Shown piece by piece: positions 52,363-62,287 of a stretch of DNA of 64,000 bases. This stretch comes from Microbacterium hydrothermale. Lineage in GTDB: Bacteria; Actinomycetota; Actinomycetes; Actinomycetales; Microbacteriaceae. Numbering within the stretch: the first letter of the stretch is position 1; the number at the start of each line of letters is the position of its first letter. The position numbers and the translations under genes are program-made. A model generated the notes under the pieces. That model ran no database searches, was not told the DNA's origin, and was given only the letters and a program-made list of their open reading frames with translations. The stretch covers positions 558,001 through 622,000 of the forward strand of contig NZ_STGM01000002.1 in the NCBI RefSeq assembly GCF_004854025.1, written 5' to 3'.

Positions 52363-53762
52363 CCGACCAGAAGCAGACGCGCTCCGCCGACGCCGTGTCC
52401 ACCGACACGGCCGTCATGCGCGCGCTCAAGAAGATCCGCGTCCCGGCCACGCAGCGCAACCGCGAGCTGGGCCTGCTCGTCTTCGCGATCGCCGTCTACG
52501 GCTCCGCCATCGCGCTCGTCCAGCTCGGCGTGACGGGAACCGTCGACACGGGCTTCCTCATGCTCGCGGCGGTTCCCGCGGTGCTGGGTCTCGTCATGCA
52601 CGTCGTGCTGCGCCTGCGCGTGCGCGACGCGGACCCGTTCGTGCTCCCCATCGCCACGGTCCTGACCGGTCTCGGCATCGCCATGATCTACCGCATCGAC
52701 CTCGCCGATCAGAGCAGCGGATGGGATGCCACCGGCCACCGCCAGATCGCGTGGGCGGCCATCGCGATGGTCTGCGCCCTGGCCGTGCTGATCTTCGTCC
52801 GCAACTACCGCGTGCTGTTCCGCTACACGTACCTGTCGGGTCTGGTCGGCATCCTGCTGCTGCTCCTGCCCTTCGTGCCGGGGCTCGGAACGGATCAGAA
52901 CGCCGACGTGTGGGTCTCGCTCGGATTCGTGTCGTTCCAGCCCGGCGAGCTGGCCAAGATCTGCCTGGCGATCTTCTTCGCCGGATACCTCGTGCGCACG
53001 CGCGAGAGCCTCACCTCCACCGGCACCCGTTTCCTGTTCATGACGTGGCCGCGCGCCCGCGAGCTCGGCCCGGTGCTCATCATCTGGCTGGTCTCGCTCG
53101 GCATCATCGTGCTGCAGCGCGACCTCGGAACGGGTCTGCTGATCTTCGGCATGTTCGTCGCGATGCTCTACGCGGCGACGGGCAAGACGAGCTGGGTCTT
53201 CATCGGCCTCGTGCTCGTCGCGAGCGGCGCGTTCCTGGCATCCCGTGTGCTGCCGTACGTGCAGGGCCGTTTCGCGAACTGGCTGAACGCGTTCGACCAG
53301 GACGTCATCGACCGCGACGGCGGGAGCTACCAGCTCGTCCAGGGCATCTTCGGCCTGTCGCACGGCGGACTGTTCGGCACCGGACTCGGTCAGGGCCGGC
53401 CGTACATCACGCCGCTGTCGCAGAGCGACTACATCATCCCGAGCCTCGGGGAGGAGCTCGGCCTCGTCGGCATCTTCGCCATCCTCGCCCTGTACATGGT
53501 CTTCACGAGCCGCGGCATCCGCGTCGGCCTCGCGGGTCAGGACGACTTCGGCAAGCTCCTCGCCACCGGCTTCTCGTTCACCATCGCGCTGCAGGTGTTC
53601 ATCATGGTCGGCGGCGTCACCCGCGTGATCCCGCTGACCGGACTCACGACCCCGTTCCTCGCCGCCGGTGGGTCCTCGCTGATCGCGAACTGGATCATCG
53701 TGGCGTTCCTGCTGCGCATCTCCGACGCCGTCCGCTCCCGGCCGCGGGTGGTGATCGGCTGA
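52359..53762 (+). CDS. rodA: SEDS-family peptidoglycan polymerase RodA/FtsW
   Basis: A 467-residue protein with ten or more helices, an N-terminal cytoplasmic stretch, and the SEDS core: VSFQPGELAKICLAIFFAGYL, then QRDLGTGLLIFGMFVAMLYA and SLGEELGLVGIFAILALY, with ITGLTTPFLAAGGSSL-like PLTG near the end. The Asp in the RDLG loop is part of the polymerase site. It pairs with the PBP encoded next for wall elongation. Confidence 0.94.
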
Positions 53763-53802
53763 TGCGCCGCACCCCCGCAGCCGCCCGATTCGAGGAGGCA
53801 CC

Positions 53803-55257
53803 GTGACCAAAGAACTCCGACGCCTCAGCATCGTCATGCTGGCGATGTTCCTCGCCCTGTTCGCCTCGACCAGCGTCATCCAGGTCGTGCAGGCGAACGC
53901 GCTGACCAACACGCAGGGCAACACGCGTGCGCTCTACGACTCCTACGAGATCCAGCGCGGATCGATCATCGTCAGCGGCACTCCGATCGCGCAGTCCGTC
54001 CCGTCCGACGACGTCTACAGCTGGCAGCGTCAGTACACGGATGCCGAGATGTGGGCGCCCGTGACCGGCTACATGAACCCCGTGCTCGACGCGAAGACCC
54101 AGATCGAGTCCGCCGAGAACAGCGTGCTCAGCGGCTCGGACTCGAACCAGTTCTTCTCGCGCATCGACCGCGCGATCACCGGGCAGGCCCCGCGCGGATC
54201 GAACGTCGAGCTCTCGCTGGACGCGAACGTCCAGAAGGCCGCCTGGGACGCCCTCGGCGACCTCCAGGGCGCCGTCGTGGCCATCGAGCCCTCCACGGGC
54301 CGCATCCTCGCCATGGTGTCGAAGCCGAGCTACGACACGAACGTCCTCGCCTCGCACGACACGGATGCCGTGAACTCGGCGTACGACCAGCTCGTGGCCG
54401 ACAACGCGAAGCCGCTCGACAACCGCGCGATCGCGGGCAGCCTCAACCCGCCGGGGTCCACCTTCAAGCTCGTCGTCGCCTCGGCCGCCCTCGCCTCCGG
54501 CAAGTACACGCCCGACTCGGCCTTCCCGAACCTCGCGGCCTACACGCTGCCCCAGTCGACGAACGTCGTCAGCAACGCCGGCGGCGGAACCTGCGGCGGC
54601 GGCGACACCGTCACGATCGCCACGGCCCTGCGCCTGAGCTGCAACATCCCGTTCGCCGAACTCGCGGTGGAACTGGGCGACGACGCGATCCGCGCGGAGG
54701 CCGAGAAGTACGGCTTCAACGCGCAGTTCACGATGCCGCTGCAGTCCACGGCATCCACGTACCCCGCGAGCCCGAACGCCCCGCAGACCGCGCTCAGCGG
54801 CTTCGGCCAGGGCGACGTCCGGGCGACGCCGCTGCAGATGGCGATGGTCTCGGCCGGGATCGCGAACGACGGCGTGGTGATGAACCCCCGCATGGTCGAC
54901 CGCGTCATCGAACCCAACCTGTCGGTCACCGACGAGGGCAGCAACAGCGAGTTCGGACGGGCGATCGAGCCCGACGTCGCCGCGCAGATGGTCGCCATGA
55001 TGACGGCGAACGTCCAGGACGGCGCGGCATCGAATGCAAGAATAGACGGGGTCCAGGTGGCGGGTAAGACCGGCACCGCGGAGAACGATTCCCGCCCCTA
55101 CACTCTCTGGTTCACCGGCTTCGCTCCGGCGGACGACCCCCAGGTCGCCGTCGCCGTGGTCGTCGAAAACGGTGGAGGCCAGGGGCAGAGCGGGAGCGGC
55201 AACGAGATCGCCGCCCCGATAGCGAAGAAGGTCATGGAGGCGGTGCTGGGTAAATGA
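53803..55257 (+). CDS. pbpA: Class B penicillin-binding protein PbpA
   Basis: A 484-residue transpeptidase with an N-terminal membrane segment (residues 8-28), a pedestal domain, and the catalytic motifs STFK (Ser219), SCN (Ser279) and KTGT (Lys422). The external cysteines C264 and C280 could form a disulfide. GTG 53803 follows GAGGAGG. The 40-nt gap after rodA contains no promoter. The stop overlaps the kinase gene by four bases. It cross-links new wall made by RodA. Confidence 0.95.
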   Translation: MTKELRRLSIVMLAMFLALFASTSVIQVVQANALTNTQGNTRALYDSYEIQRGSIIVSGTPIAQSVPSDDVYSWQRQYTDAEMWAPVTGYMNPVLDAKTQIESAENSVLSGSDSNQFFSRIDRAITGQAPRGSNVELSLDANVQKAAWDALGDLQGAVVAIEPSTGRILAMVSKPSYDTNVLASHDTDAVNSAYDQLVADNAKPLDNRAIAGSLNPPGSTFKLVVASAALASGKYTPDSAFPNLAAYTLPQSTNVVSNAGGGTCGGGDTVTIATALRLSCNIPFAELAVELGDDAIRAEAEKYGFNAQFTMPLQSTASTYPASPNAPQTALSGFGQGDVRATPLQMAMVSAGIANDGVVMNPRMVDRVIEPNLSVTDEGSNSEFGRAIEPDVAAQMVAMMTANVQDGAASNARIDGVQVAGKTGTAENDSRPYTLWFTGFAPADDPQVAVAVVVENGGGQGQSGSGNEIAAPIAKKVMEAVLGK

Positions 55258-57044
55258 GACCGACACAGGGTGTGACCTTCGGCGGGCGGTACGAGCTCGA
55301 TTCGCGGATCGCGATCGGCGGCATGGGCGAGGTCTGGGAAGCGACCGACCACGTCATCGGACGGACCGTCGCGATCAAGATCCTCAAAGACGAGTACATG
55401 GGCGACCCGGGCTTCCTCGAGCGCTTCCGCGCCGAGGCCCGGCACGCGGCACTCGTCAATCACGAGGGCATCGCGAGCGTCTTCGACTACGGCGAAGAAG
55501 ACGGCAGCGCCTTCCTCGTGATGGAGCTCGTCCCCGGTGAGGCCCTGTCCACGATCCTCGAGCGCGAGGGCTCGCTGTCGACCGACAAGACCCTCGACAT
55601 CGTCGCGCAGACCGCGGCAGCCCTGCAGGCCGCCCACGCCGCGGGGCTGGTGCACCGCGACATCAAGCCCGGCAACCTGCTCATCACGCCCGACGGCCGC
55701 GTCAAGATCACCGACTTCGGCATCGCCCGCATCGCCGACCAGGTGCCGCTCACGGCGACCGGCCAGGTCATGGGAACGGTCCAGTACCTCTCGCCCGAGC
55801 AGGCGTCGGGCCACCCCGCCTCCCCCGCGACCGACACCTACTCGCTGGGCATCGTCGCGTACGAGTGCCTCGCCGGCAAGCGCCCGTTCACCGGTGAGTC
55901 GCAGGTCGCGATCGCCATGGCGCAGATCAACGAGCAGCCCGCACCGCTGCCGCCGACCGTCGCGGTCCCGGTGCAGAACCTCGTCATGGCGATGATCGCC
56001 AAGAAGCCCGAGGACCGCCCGGCCTCGTCCGCGGCCGTCTCGCGTGCCGCCGCGGCCCTGCGCCGGGGCGACCTCACCGCCGCCGCGGCCGCCGTTCCCG
56101 CCATCGCGGCCGGTGCGGCCGTCGCCGACGACGCGACCCAGTTGCTCACGTCGGGTCAGACCTCCGCCACCACGCGGCTCCTGCCCTCCGCCGGCGCAGC
56201 GGGCCTGGGCGCGGGCGCGGCATCCCTCCTCACGGAGCAGCACACCGAAGAAGACGCCGCCCCGCAGAAGAAGAAGCGCAGCCCGTGGACGTGGCCCCTG
56301 GTGGCGCTGATCGTGCTGCTCCTGCTGGTGCTCGGCGGCACGCTCTTCACCCTGCTGTCCAACCAGGGCGAGCCCGACGCGGTGCCGACGAGCGCCGCAC
56401 CCAGCTCGGCCACTCCCAGTGCCCCCGCGTCGCCGTCGAACACCCCGACGCCGACCGAGACCGCACGACTGGTCGACGTCGACGCCCTCGACCTCATCGG
56501 CAAGACCTGCGATGAAGCTCGCGGCATCCTCAGCGAAGCGATGCTGGGCGCGACGTGCGCGACCGGAACCGCCGCCGAGAACGCCGACCAGATCGGGCGC
56601 GTCTACATCGTCGACCCCACGGGCCGTAATCCCGAGGGCACCAACATCACGGTGACCGTCTACGGCGAAGAGACGCCCCTGCAGCAGCCCGGAACGCCCA
56701 CCCTGCCGGGCACCTCCGTCAGCGCGGGCAGCGACATCCAGGTGTCGTGGCAGCAGTACTCGTGCCCCGCGGGCACGGGCAGCGTCACCTCCTACAACTT
56801 CACCGCCACCAACGGAACGTTCGACACGAACGGTCAGTCGACGGCATCGTTCTCGCCCGACGAGCGCAACGCGCAGCTCAAGGTGAGCAACTCCGCCGGT
56901 CAGACCCTCCGCGTGACCTACACCGTGAGCTGCTCGGGAACCGACCGCACCGCCGGCCCGTCGGGCGAGGCCTCCGCCTCGATCACCGGCGGCAGCACGC
57001 CGAACCCGTCTTCCACGGGCAACGGCGCCGCCACCAAGCCCTGA
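55254..57044 (+). CDS. pknA: PknA-like Ser/Thr protein kinase
   Basis: A 596-residue kinase. The kinase domain (about 10-275) has Lys42 (VAIK), HRDIKPGN (Asp136) and DFG (Asp154), so it is active by sequence. A Thr/Ala-rich linker, a membrane segment (about 344-365) and an external part follow. The external part has one PASTA-like region ([20 protein letters not shown]) and a C-terminal beta-sandwich of unknown type with two Cys pairs; it lacks the clear PASTA array of PknB. Start ATG overlaps pbpA. I call it PknA by operon order, not by a decisive residue. It phosphorylates wall-synthesis and division proteins. Confidence 0.88.
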   Translation: MRPTQGVTFGGRYELDSRIAIGGMGEVWEATDHVIGRTVAIKILKDEYMGDPGFLERFRAEARHAALVNHEGIASVFDYGEEDGSAFLVMELVPGEALSTILEREGSLSTDKTLDIVAQTAAALQAAHAAGLVHRDIKPGNLLITPDGRVKITDFGIARIADQVPLTATGQVMGTVQYLSPEQASGHPASPATDTYSLGIVAYECLAGKRPFTGESQVAIAMAQINEQPAPLPPTVAVPVQNLVMAMIAKKPEDRPASSAAVSRAAAALRRGDLTAAAAAVPAIAAGAAVADDATQLLTSGQTSATTRLLPSAGAAGLGAGAASLLTEQHTEEDAAPQKKKRSPWTWPLVALIVLLLLVLGGTLFTLLSNQGEPDAVPTSAAPSSATPSAPASPSNTPTPTETARLVDVDALDLIGKTCDEARGILSEAMLGATCATGTAAENADQIGRVYIVDPTGRNPEGTNITVTVYGEETPLQQPGTPTLPGTSVSAGSDIQVSWQQYSCPAGTGSVTSYNFTATNGTFDTNGQSTASFSPDERNAQLKVSNSAGQTLRVTYTVSCSGTDRTAGPSGEASASITGGSTPNPSSTGNGAATKP

Positions 57045-57075
57045 GCTTCGATCCACCCTCCCCGGGAGTTTTTTC

Positions 57076-58776
57076 GTGACCACTGAGACGCGCGTCCTGT
57101 CCGGGCGCTACCGCGTCGACGACCTCATCGGTCGCGGCGGCATGGCGAGCGTCTATCGCGGTTACGACCAGACGCTCGGTCGCACGGTGGCCATCAAGAT
57201 CCTCAAGGCCGACCTCGCCGGCGACGCCGCGTTCCGCACGCGTTTCCGCCTCGAGGCGCAGGCCGCGTCCCGCATGGCGCACCCCACGATCGTGCGCGTC
57301 TTCGACGCCGGCGAAGACGTCGAGGTCGGGATCGACGGGGTGGAACGTCCCGTCCCGTACATCGTGATGGAGCTCGTGCACGGCCGGCTGCTCAAGGAGA
57401 TCATCGCCGAGGGCTCCGTGCCCGTCGACGACGCCCTGCGGTACGTGGACGGCATCCTCGAGGCTCTCGAGTACTCGCACCGCGCGGGCGTGGTGCACCG
57501 CGACATCAAGCCCGGCAACGTGATGATCACCGACGCCGGACGCGTGAAGGTCATGGACTTCGGCATCGCGCGCGCCGTGTCGGACTCGTCGTCGACCGTC
57601 GCCGAGACGACGGCGATCGTCGGCACCGCGGCCTACTTCTCCCCGGAACAGGCCAAGGGCGAATCGGTCGACGCCCGTGCCGACCTCTACTCGACCGGCG
57701 TGGTGCTCTACGAGCTGCTCACCGGGCGTCCTCCGTTCCGCGGTGAGACACCGGTGGCCGTCGCGTACCAGCACGTCAGCGAGGCTCCGGTTCCGCCCAG
57801 CGAGGTCGTCGAGACGATCCCGCGCGCCCTGGATGCCATCGTGCTGCGTGCGCTCGCGAAGGATCCCTTCCAGCGACCCCAGGATGCCGCGGGCTTCCGC
57901 GAGGCCCTCGACGAGACCGCCGACGGGAAGGCGCCGACGAAGCGTCAGATGTCGGCCCTGTCGAACGAGCTCTACGGACCGAACCCGCGCCAGGCGGCCG
58001 AGACGGCGCGATCGCTGCGTCAGTTGAGCACCGACACGACCATGCGTCGCACCCAGCCCGGCCCTCCGGTCGCCTGGATCTGGGCCGGAGTGACCGTGCT
58101 GGCGGTGCTGCTCGTGGCGGTGCTGATCTGGGTCATGCAGATCCAGCCGAACGACGACGTGCCCACGACCTCGTTCACGGTCCCGAACGTGGTCGACATG
58201 TCCTACGACCGGGCCGTCGAGACGCTCGAGGCCCAGCAGCTCACCGCGAGCCGGGTCAACGAGCCCGACGAGAAGATCGCCGCGGGCAACGTCACGCGCA
58301 CCACCCCCGATGCCGGCACCACCGTGGCATCCGGTCAGCAGGTCACCGTCTACGTCTCCACCGGTCCCGACACCGCCACCGTCCCGACTCTGGACGGCAT
58401 CTCGGAGTCCGAGGCGCGCTCCGCGCTCGAAGCGGCCGGACTGACGGTGGGCTCCATCCGCCGCACGACCGATCCTGCCCTGGCGGCCGGCACCGTGATG
58501 TCGGCGAGCGAAGAGAGCGGCTCCCAGGTCGCGAAGGGGACGGTCGTCAACCTCGTCGTCGCCAGCGGTCAGGTCGTCATCGTCAACTACACGGGCTACA
58601 CCCTCGACGCAGCCAAGCGCGAGCTGGAGTCCGACGCGAAGCAGCTGACGGTGATCACCCAGGAAGACACCGGATGCCGCGCGACGAGCCCGCAGACGGT
58701 GAGCGGTCAGTCGCTCGCTCCCGGCGAGGTCCCCGTCCACAGCGAGATCACGCTGACGGTCTGCTCGGGCTCCTGA
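57076..58776 (+). CDS. pknB: PASTA-domain Ser/Thr protein kinase PknB
   Basis: A 566-residue kinase. Kinase domain with Lys41 (AIK), HRDIKPGN (Asp143), DFG (Asp161), and an activation loop with several Thr (SSSTVAETTAIVGT). One membrane helix (about 328-350) and three external PASTA domains follow, starting FTVPNVVDMSYDRAVETL, TVPTLDGISESEARSAL and VVIVNYTGYTLDAAKRELE; the last has two Cys (possible disulfide). PASTA domains bind peptidoglycan fragments or lipid II. GTG 57076 is preceded by GGGAG and a run of six T. The 3' end overlaps the convergent trpG gene by 29 nt. Confidence 0.95.
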   Translation: MTTETRVLSGRYRVDDLIGRGGMASVYRGYDQTLGRTVAIKILKADLAGDAAFRTRFRLEAQAASRMAHPTIVRVFDAGEDVEVGIDGVERPVPYIVMELVHGRLLKEIIAEGSVPVDDALRYVDGILEALEYSHRAGVVHRDIKPGNVMITDAGRVKVMDFGIARAVSDSSSTVAETTAIVGTAAYFSPEQAKGESVDARADLYSTGVVLYELLTGRPPFRGETPVAVAYQHVSEAPVPPSEVVETIPRALDAIVLRALAKDPFQRPQDAAGFREALDETADGKAPTKRQMSALSNELYGPNPRQAAETARSLRQLSTDTTMRRTQPGPPVAWIWAGVTVLAVLLVAVLIWVMQIQPNDDVPTTSFTVPNVVDMSYDRAVETLEAQQLTASRVNEPDEKIAAGNVTRTTPDAGTTVASGQQVTVYVSTGPDTATVPTLDGISESEARSALEAAGLTVGSIRRTTDPALAAGTVMSASEESGSQVAKGTVVNLVVASGQVVIVNYTGYTLDAAKRELESDAKQLTVITQEDTGCRATSPQTVSGQSLAPGEVPVHSEITLTVCSGS

Positions 58777-59404
58777 GTCCGCGCGGACTCAGGCCCGCGG
58801 CGCGCTCCGCCGCGCCGCTCAGGCCGGAATCCTCCAGCCAGCGGCCGAGAAGAACGTGCCCTCCCTCGGTGAGGACGCTCTCCGGGTGGAACTGCACGCC
58901 CTCGATCGGCGCCGACCGGTGGCGAAGACCCATGATCACGCCGCCGTCGGTGCGCGCGGTGACCTCGAGTTCCGGGGGCAGCGAGATCGGTTCGACCGCG
59001 AGCGAGTGGTAGCGCGTCGCCGCGAAGCCGTCCGGCAGATCGGCGAAGACACCGGCGCCCTCGTGGCGGATGACGCTGGTGATCCCGTGCAGCAACTCCG
59101 GGGCGTGACCCACCCGCGCTCCGAAGGCGACGGCGATGGCCTGATGACCGAGGCAGACGCCCAGGAGGGGGATGCCGCGGGCGGCGGTGTCGCGAACCAC
59201 CGAAACGGACTGACCCGCCTCGGTGGGATGCCCCGGCCCGGGCGAGACGAGCACCGCATCGGCGTCGCGACGGATGCGACCGCGCAGACCCGGATCGTCC
59301 GCGGAGACCAGGATCGTCTCGGCGCCGAGGTCACGCAGATAGCCGGCGAGGGTGTGGACGAAGCTGTCGCGATTGTCGACGACGACGACGCGCCGGGGTC
59401 TCAC
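58748..59404 (-). CDS. trpG: Glutamine amidotransferase (TrpG/PabA)
   Basis: A 218-residue class I amidotransferase. It has VVDNRDSFVHTLAGYL, the nucleophile Cys84 in GVCLGHQAIA, and His173/Glu175 in QFHPESVLTEGG. It provides ammonia from glutamine to a chorismate-using synthase (anthranilate or aminodeoxychorismate); the partner is not in the window. In actinobacteria the gene at this position beside pknB is usually called trpG or pabA. GTG 59404 overlaps the stop of the small membrane gene. Its last nine codons lie under the end of pknB on the other strand. Confidence 0.92.
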   Translation of the reverse strand: MRPRRVVVVDNRDSFVHTLAGYLRDLGAETILVSADDPGLRGRIRRDADAVLVSPGPGHPTEAGQSVSVVRDTAARGIPLLGVCLGHQAIAVAFGARVGHAPELLHGITSVIRHEGAGVFADLPDGFAATRYHSLAVEPISLPPELEVTARTDGGVIMGLRHRSAPIEGVQFHPESVLTEGGHVLLGRWLEDSGLSGAAERAAGLSPRGLRSPSRPSA

Positions 59405-59556
59405 TCGACCGTGACCTCCTGCGGGTAGACGATGTCGCTCACCCACGGGAAGACGTAGAAGAAGAGGCCGTAGAGCACGGCCGCGAGCAGCACGAGGACG
59501 ATCAGCAGACGCACCCACCAGGGGCCCGGGAGGATGCGCCACAGGGCTCCGTACAT
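59401..59556 (-). CDS. Small single-pass membrane protein between srtE and trpG
   Basis: A 51-residue protein with one membrane segment (WWVRLLIVLVLLAAVLYGLFFYVFPWV) and a short acidic tail ending PQEVTVE. Its ATG (59556) overlaps the srtE stop by one base (TGATG), and its stop overlaps trpG, so all three are coupled. I do not know a family. Because it is tied to srtE, a role in sortase assembly is a reasonable guess. Confidence 0.75.
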   Translation of the reverse strand: MYGALWRILPGPWWVRLLIVLVLLAAVLYGLFFYVFPWVSDIVYPQEVTVE

Positions 59557-60338
59557 CAGGCGGCTCCAGAGGTGAGGGACAGGGGCGGTCCCGCGTCGGT
59601 GCGGGGGGTGTACGACTCGAAGACTCCGTACGCGATGGCGCGCTCGGAGAAGCCGTACCGCGGGCTGCAGGTGGTCATCGTGATGATGCGGTCCGTGGCC
59701 TGGATCTCGGTGTTCTGCGGGAAGGGGAGGAGCACGTCGACGGCGTCGGGACGCACGTACTCGAGGTTCCGATAGCGGTAGGTGTACCAGCCCGTCTCGG
59801 TCTCCACCACGATGGCGTCGCCGATGTGCAGAGACGGCAGATCCGCGAAGGGCGCACCGTGACTGCCCCGGTGTCCGGCGATCGCGAAGTTGCCGACCTG
59901 GCCGGGCATGGCGGTGTCGGGGTAGTGGCCGAGACCGATGGGGTCGAGGGTGCGTCCGGCGCTCACCCCGCCCGCGAGCCGGAATTGGTAGTCGGAGCCG
60001 AGACGGGGGATGCGGACGACCCCGAAGATCTGCGCATCGTCGGGCTGCGCCATCTCCGGCGGATCGGCGGTGGGGGGCAGTCCCGGCGTCGGCGTGATGC
60101 TCGGGGCCGGCGCGGGAGGATCGGCTGCCCACGAGTCGGTGATGTCACGGGCTGCGTTCTTGAACTGGGACCCGATGATGACATCGCCGATCCACAACTG
60201 CCAGACGACGAAGAGCAGAACGACCACTCCCGCGGTGACGAGCAGATCTCCGATCACGCCGACCACCGAGAGCCCACGCCGGGGCGCGCTCGTGCGCCGC
60301 CTGCTCCGGCGCGTCTGCGGCTGCGAGTCGGGGTGCAC
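59556..60338 (-). CDS. srtE: Class E sortase
   Basis: A 260-residue transpeptidase. One membrane segment (about 28-50), a Pro-rich stalk (to about 100) and the sortase beta-barrel follow: His156 in FAIAGHRGSHG, catalytic Cys224 in TMTTCSPRYGF, and Arg233 in the SER ending. Class E enzymes anchor LAXTG proteins to the wall in high-GC actinobacteria. A LAXTG-like protein is at 1-1270. GTG 60338 follows a -10 TAGACT (minus, 60345-60350) by 6 nt, so the mRNA is probably leaderless. Confidence 0.92.
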   Translation of the reverse strand: MHPDSQPQTRRSRRRTSAPRRGLSVVGVIGDLLVTAGVVVLLFVVWQLWIGDVIIGSQFKNAARDITDSWAADPPAPAPSITPTPGLPPTADPPEMAQPDDAQIFGVVRIPRLGSDYQFRLAGGVSAGRTLDPIGLGHYPDTAMPGQVGNFAIAGHRGSHGAPFADLPSLHIGDAIVVETETGWYTYRYRNLEYVRPDAVDVLLPFPQNTEIQATDRIITMTTCSPRYGFSERAIAYGVFESYTPRTDAGPPLSLTSGAA

Positions 60339-60344
60339 GAGGCG

Positions 60345-60385
60345 AGTCTAGTTCCGTGGGTTCGCAGGCACCTGACCATTAGACT
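60345..60385. promoter_or_regulatory. Divergent leaderless promoters of srtE and crgA
   Basis: TAGACT on the minus strand (60345-60350) ends 6 nt from the srtE GTG. TAGACT on the plus strand (60380-60385) ends 7 nt from the crgA ATG. The two identical hexamers face away from each other 29 nt apart. Confidence 0.6.
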
Positions 60386-60392
60386 GTGCCGC

Positions 60393-60632
60393 ATGGCTCG
60401 AACTGGCAAAGGCGAAGACCCGATCGCCGAACGCAACGACGGTGGATCCGCCCCGAACCCGGTGTGGTTCCTGCCCATCATGATCGGCCTGATGCTCATC
60501 GGCCTCGTCTGGGTGCTGGTGTTCTACCTCAGCAACTCCCAGTTCCCCATCCCCGGGATCGGTCCCTGGAACCTCGTCATCGGCTTCGGCATCGCCTTCG
60601 TCGGATTCCTCATGACGACCCGGTGGCGCTGA
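60393..60632 (+). CDS. crgA: Cell-division protein CrgA
   Basis: A 79-residue membrane protein with two helices and the family core NPVWFLPIMIGLMLIGLVWVLVFYLS, then IGPWNLVIGFGIAFVGFLMTTRWR. CrgA recruits PBPs and other proteins to the septum (FtsZ partner in mycobacteria and streptomycetes). Leaderless promoter and ATG 60393. Neighbouring srtE, pknB and rodA fit a division cluster. Confidence 0.96.
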   Translation: MARTGKGEDPIAERNDGGSAPNPVWFLPIMIGLMLIGLVWVLVFYLSNSQFPIPGIGPWNLVIGFGIAFVGFLMTTRWR

Positions 60633-60659
60633 CTTACACCCGTGTAATTCATCCCCACC

Positions 60660-60680
60660 TGTGGATGGGGCTGTGGATAA
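60660..60680. promoter_or_regulatory. DnaA boxes between crgA and the rhomboid gene
   Basis: TGTGGATAA (60672-60680) is a perfect inverted DnaA box, with a weaker TGTGGATGG at 60660-60668. A palindrome TTACAC/GTGTAA (60634-60647) lies just before. Together they form a 50-nt non-coding island between convergent genes. Confidence 0.55.
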
Positions 60681-60683
60681 GTC

Positions 60684-61610
60684 TCAGAAGTAGAACGCCG
60701 CGGGAATCGCCAGCAGCGCGATGAGAGCCACGGTCACGCCGATCAGTAGCCCCGTCTGCAGGCCGCGCTGCCGAGGCGCACGCGTCCGCGAGTAGACGAA
60801 CCCGATCGCGGCACCCGTCACGAGTCCACCCAGGTGCGCCTGCCACGAGATGCCGACGGCGGCGAGCGACGAGGCGAAGTCCCCGGACCCGATCGCGTTG
60901 ATCCCCGCCAGCACGAACGGCCACGCGAAGTTGATCCCGATCAGGATCGCGATGACGCGGATGTCGGCCCCGATGTGTCGGCCGATCACGAGCAGGGCAC
61001 CGAAGAGCGCGAAGATCGCACCCGAAGCACCCACGGTCCAGACGCCCGGAGCGAGCAGCGCGACCGCCACCGAGCCGCCGAGCGCCCCGATGAGGTAGAG
61101 GATCAGGAATCGCGCGCGCCCCAGCAGCGGCTCGAGGCTCCGCCCGATGAACCAGAGCGCGAGCATGTTGAGGCCGACGTGGAAGAACCCGTCGTGCACG
61201 AGCGCGACGGTGAGCAGACGCCACGGCTGAATGAGACCGGCCTGGGGCAGCACGTAGAAGCTGTTGAACGCGAGGAGGTTCGACAGCAGCGGACCGACGC
61301 CCGGGATGAGTCCGATGATGTAGACCAGGCCCGTGACGGCGATGATCCCCAGGGTCATCCTCGGGCGGTCGGAGGAGACGACCGCCATCGGTCGTGACGC
61401 CCAGCGGCGCTGCGCCTTCTTCTGGGCGGGGGTCTGTGACGCGCGCTGCTGAGCCATGCACTCGGGGCAGATCACGCCGACGGCGGCGGGGGTCCGGCAT
61501 TCCGAACAGACGGTGCGCATGCACCGCTGACACAGCACGAAGCTCTGCCGGTCAGGATGCCGGTAGCAGAAGTTGTCGCTGTTGCGACGGAACTCCTCGG
61601 TGGTGGACAC
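60684..61610 (-). CDS. Rhomboid-family intramembrane serine protease with zinc-ribbon N-terminus
   Basis: A 308-residue protein. The N-terminal 55 residues hold seven cysteines (CYRHP, CQRC, CSEC, CPEC type) that form a treble-clef or B-box-like zinc site. Six membrane helices follow, with catalytic Ser196 (GASGAIFALFG) and His259 (AHLGGLVTG), and the HxxxN-type HVGLNML loop. GTG 61610 is the start. It cleaves membrane proteins within the bilayer; substrates unknown. Its position between crgA and ppiA is conserved in actinobacteria. Confidence 0.93.
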   Translation of the reverse strand: MSTTEEFRRNSDNFCYRHPDRQSFVLCQRCMRTVCSECRTPAAVGVICPECMAQQRASQTPAQKKAQRRWASRPMAVVSSDRPRMTLGIIAVTGLVYIIGLIPGVGPLLSNLLAFNSFYVLPQAGLIQPWRLLTVALVHDGFFHVGLNMLALWFIGRSLEPLLGRARFLILYLIGALGGSVAVALLAPGVWTVGASGAIFALFGALLVIGRHIGADIRVIAILIGINFAWPFVLAGINAIGSGDFASSLAAVGISWQAHLGGLVTGAAIGFVYSRTRAPRQRGLQTGLLIGVTVALIALLAIPAAFYF

Positions 61611-61628
61611 CCGCCGCCGTCCGCTGAC

Positions 61629-62186
61629 TCAGACCGAGACGACGTCGACCGACTGCAGCACGACGTCTGCCTTCGGCCGGTCCTGCGCGCCGGTGGGGAC
61701 CGCCGCGATGGCGTCGACGACGGCCTTCGACGCGTCGTCGGCGACCTCGCCGAAGATGGTGTGCTTGCCCTGGAGCCACGGCGTGGGGTCGGTGGTGATG
61801 AAGAACTGCGAGCCGTTCGTGCCCTCGGGCTGACCGGTGATGGCGTTGCGGCGCAGTCCGGCGTTGGCCATGGCGAGCTTGTACGGCGCGGTGAAGTCGA
61901 GCTCGGGGTGGATCTCGTCGTTGAAGGTGTATCCCGGACCACCGATGCCCTGACCGAGCGGGTCGCCGCCCTGGATCATGAAGTTGGGGATGATGCGGTG
62001 GAAGATGACGTTCGTGTAGAGCGGACCCTCGCCCTTGGCGCCGGTGGCCGGGTCCGTCCATTCCTGCGTCCCATCGGACAGACCGATGAAGTTGCGGACG
62101 GTGCGCGGAGCGTGGTCACCGAAGAGGTTGACGACGATGTCGCCGTGGTTGGTGTGCAGGGTCGCGACGGCGGTGTGGTTGGCCAT
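61629..62186 (-). CDS. ppiA: Peptidyl-prolyl cis-trans isomerase, cyclophilin type
   Basis: A 185-residue cytoplasmic cyclophilin: FHRIIPNFMIQGGDP (catalytic Arg in FHRI), then GTNGSQFFITTDPTPWLQGKHTIFGEV. It speeds proline isomerisation in folding. A -10 GAGAAT (minus, 62193-62198) lies 6 nt before ATG 62186. The gene is next to the rhomboid, as in related genomes. Confidence 0.95.
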   Translation of the reverse strand: MANHTAVATLHTNHGDIVVNLFGDHAPRTVRNFIGLSDGTQEWTDPATGAKGEGPLYTNVIFHRIIPNFMIQGGDPLGQGIGGPGYTFNDEIHPELDFTAPYKLAMANAGLRRNAITGQPEGTNGSQFFITTDPTPWLQGKHTIFGEVADDASKAVVDAIAAVPTGAQDRPKADVVLQSVDVVSV

Positions 62187-62287
62187 GGGTACATTCTCTC
62201 AGAGTTATCTGCAAGGGTCGGCGGCGCGAGCGGCCCGTTCTGGCAAGATGAGGGCAACGTACATCCCATCGACAGGGAGGATGAGCC

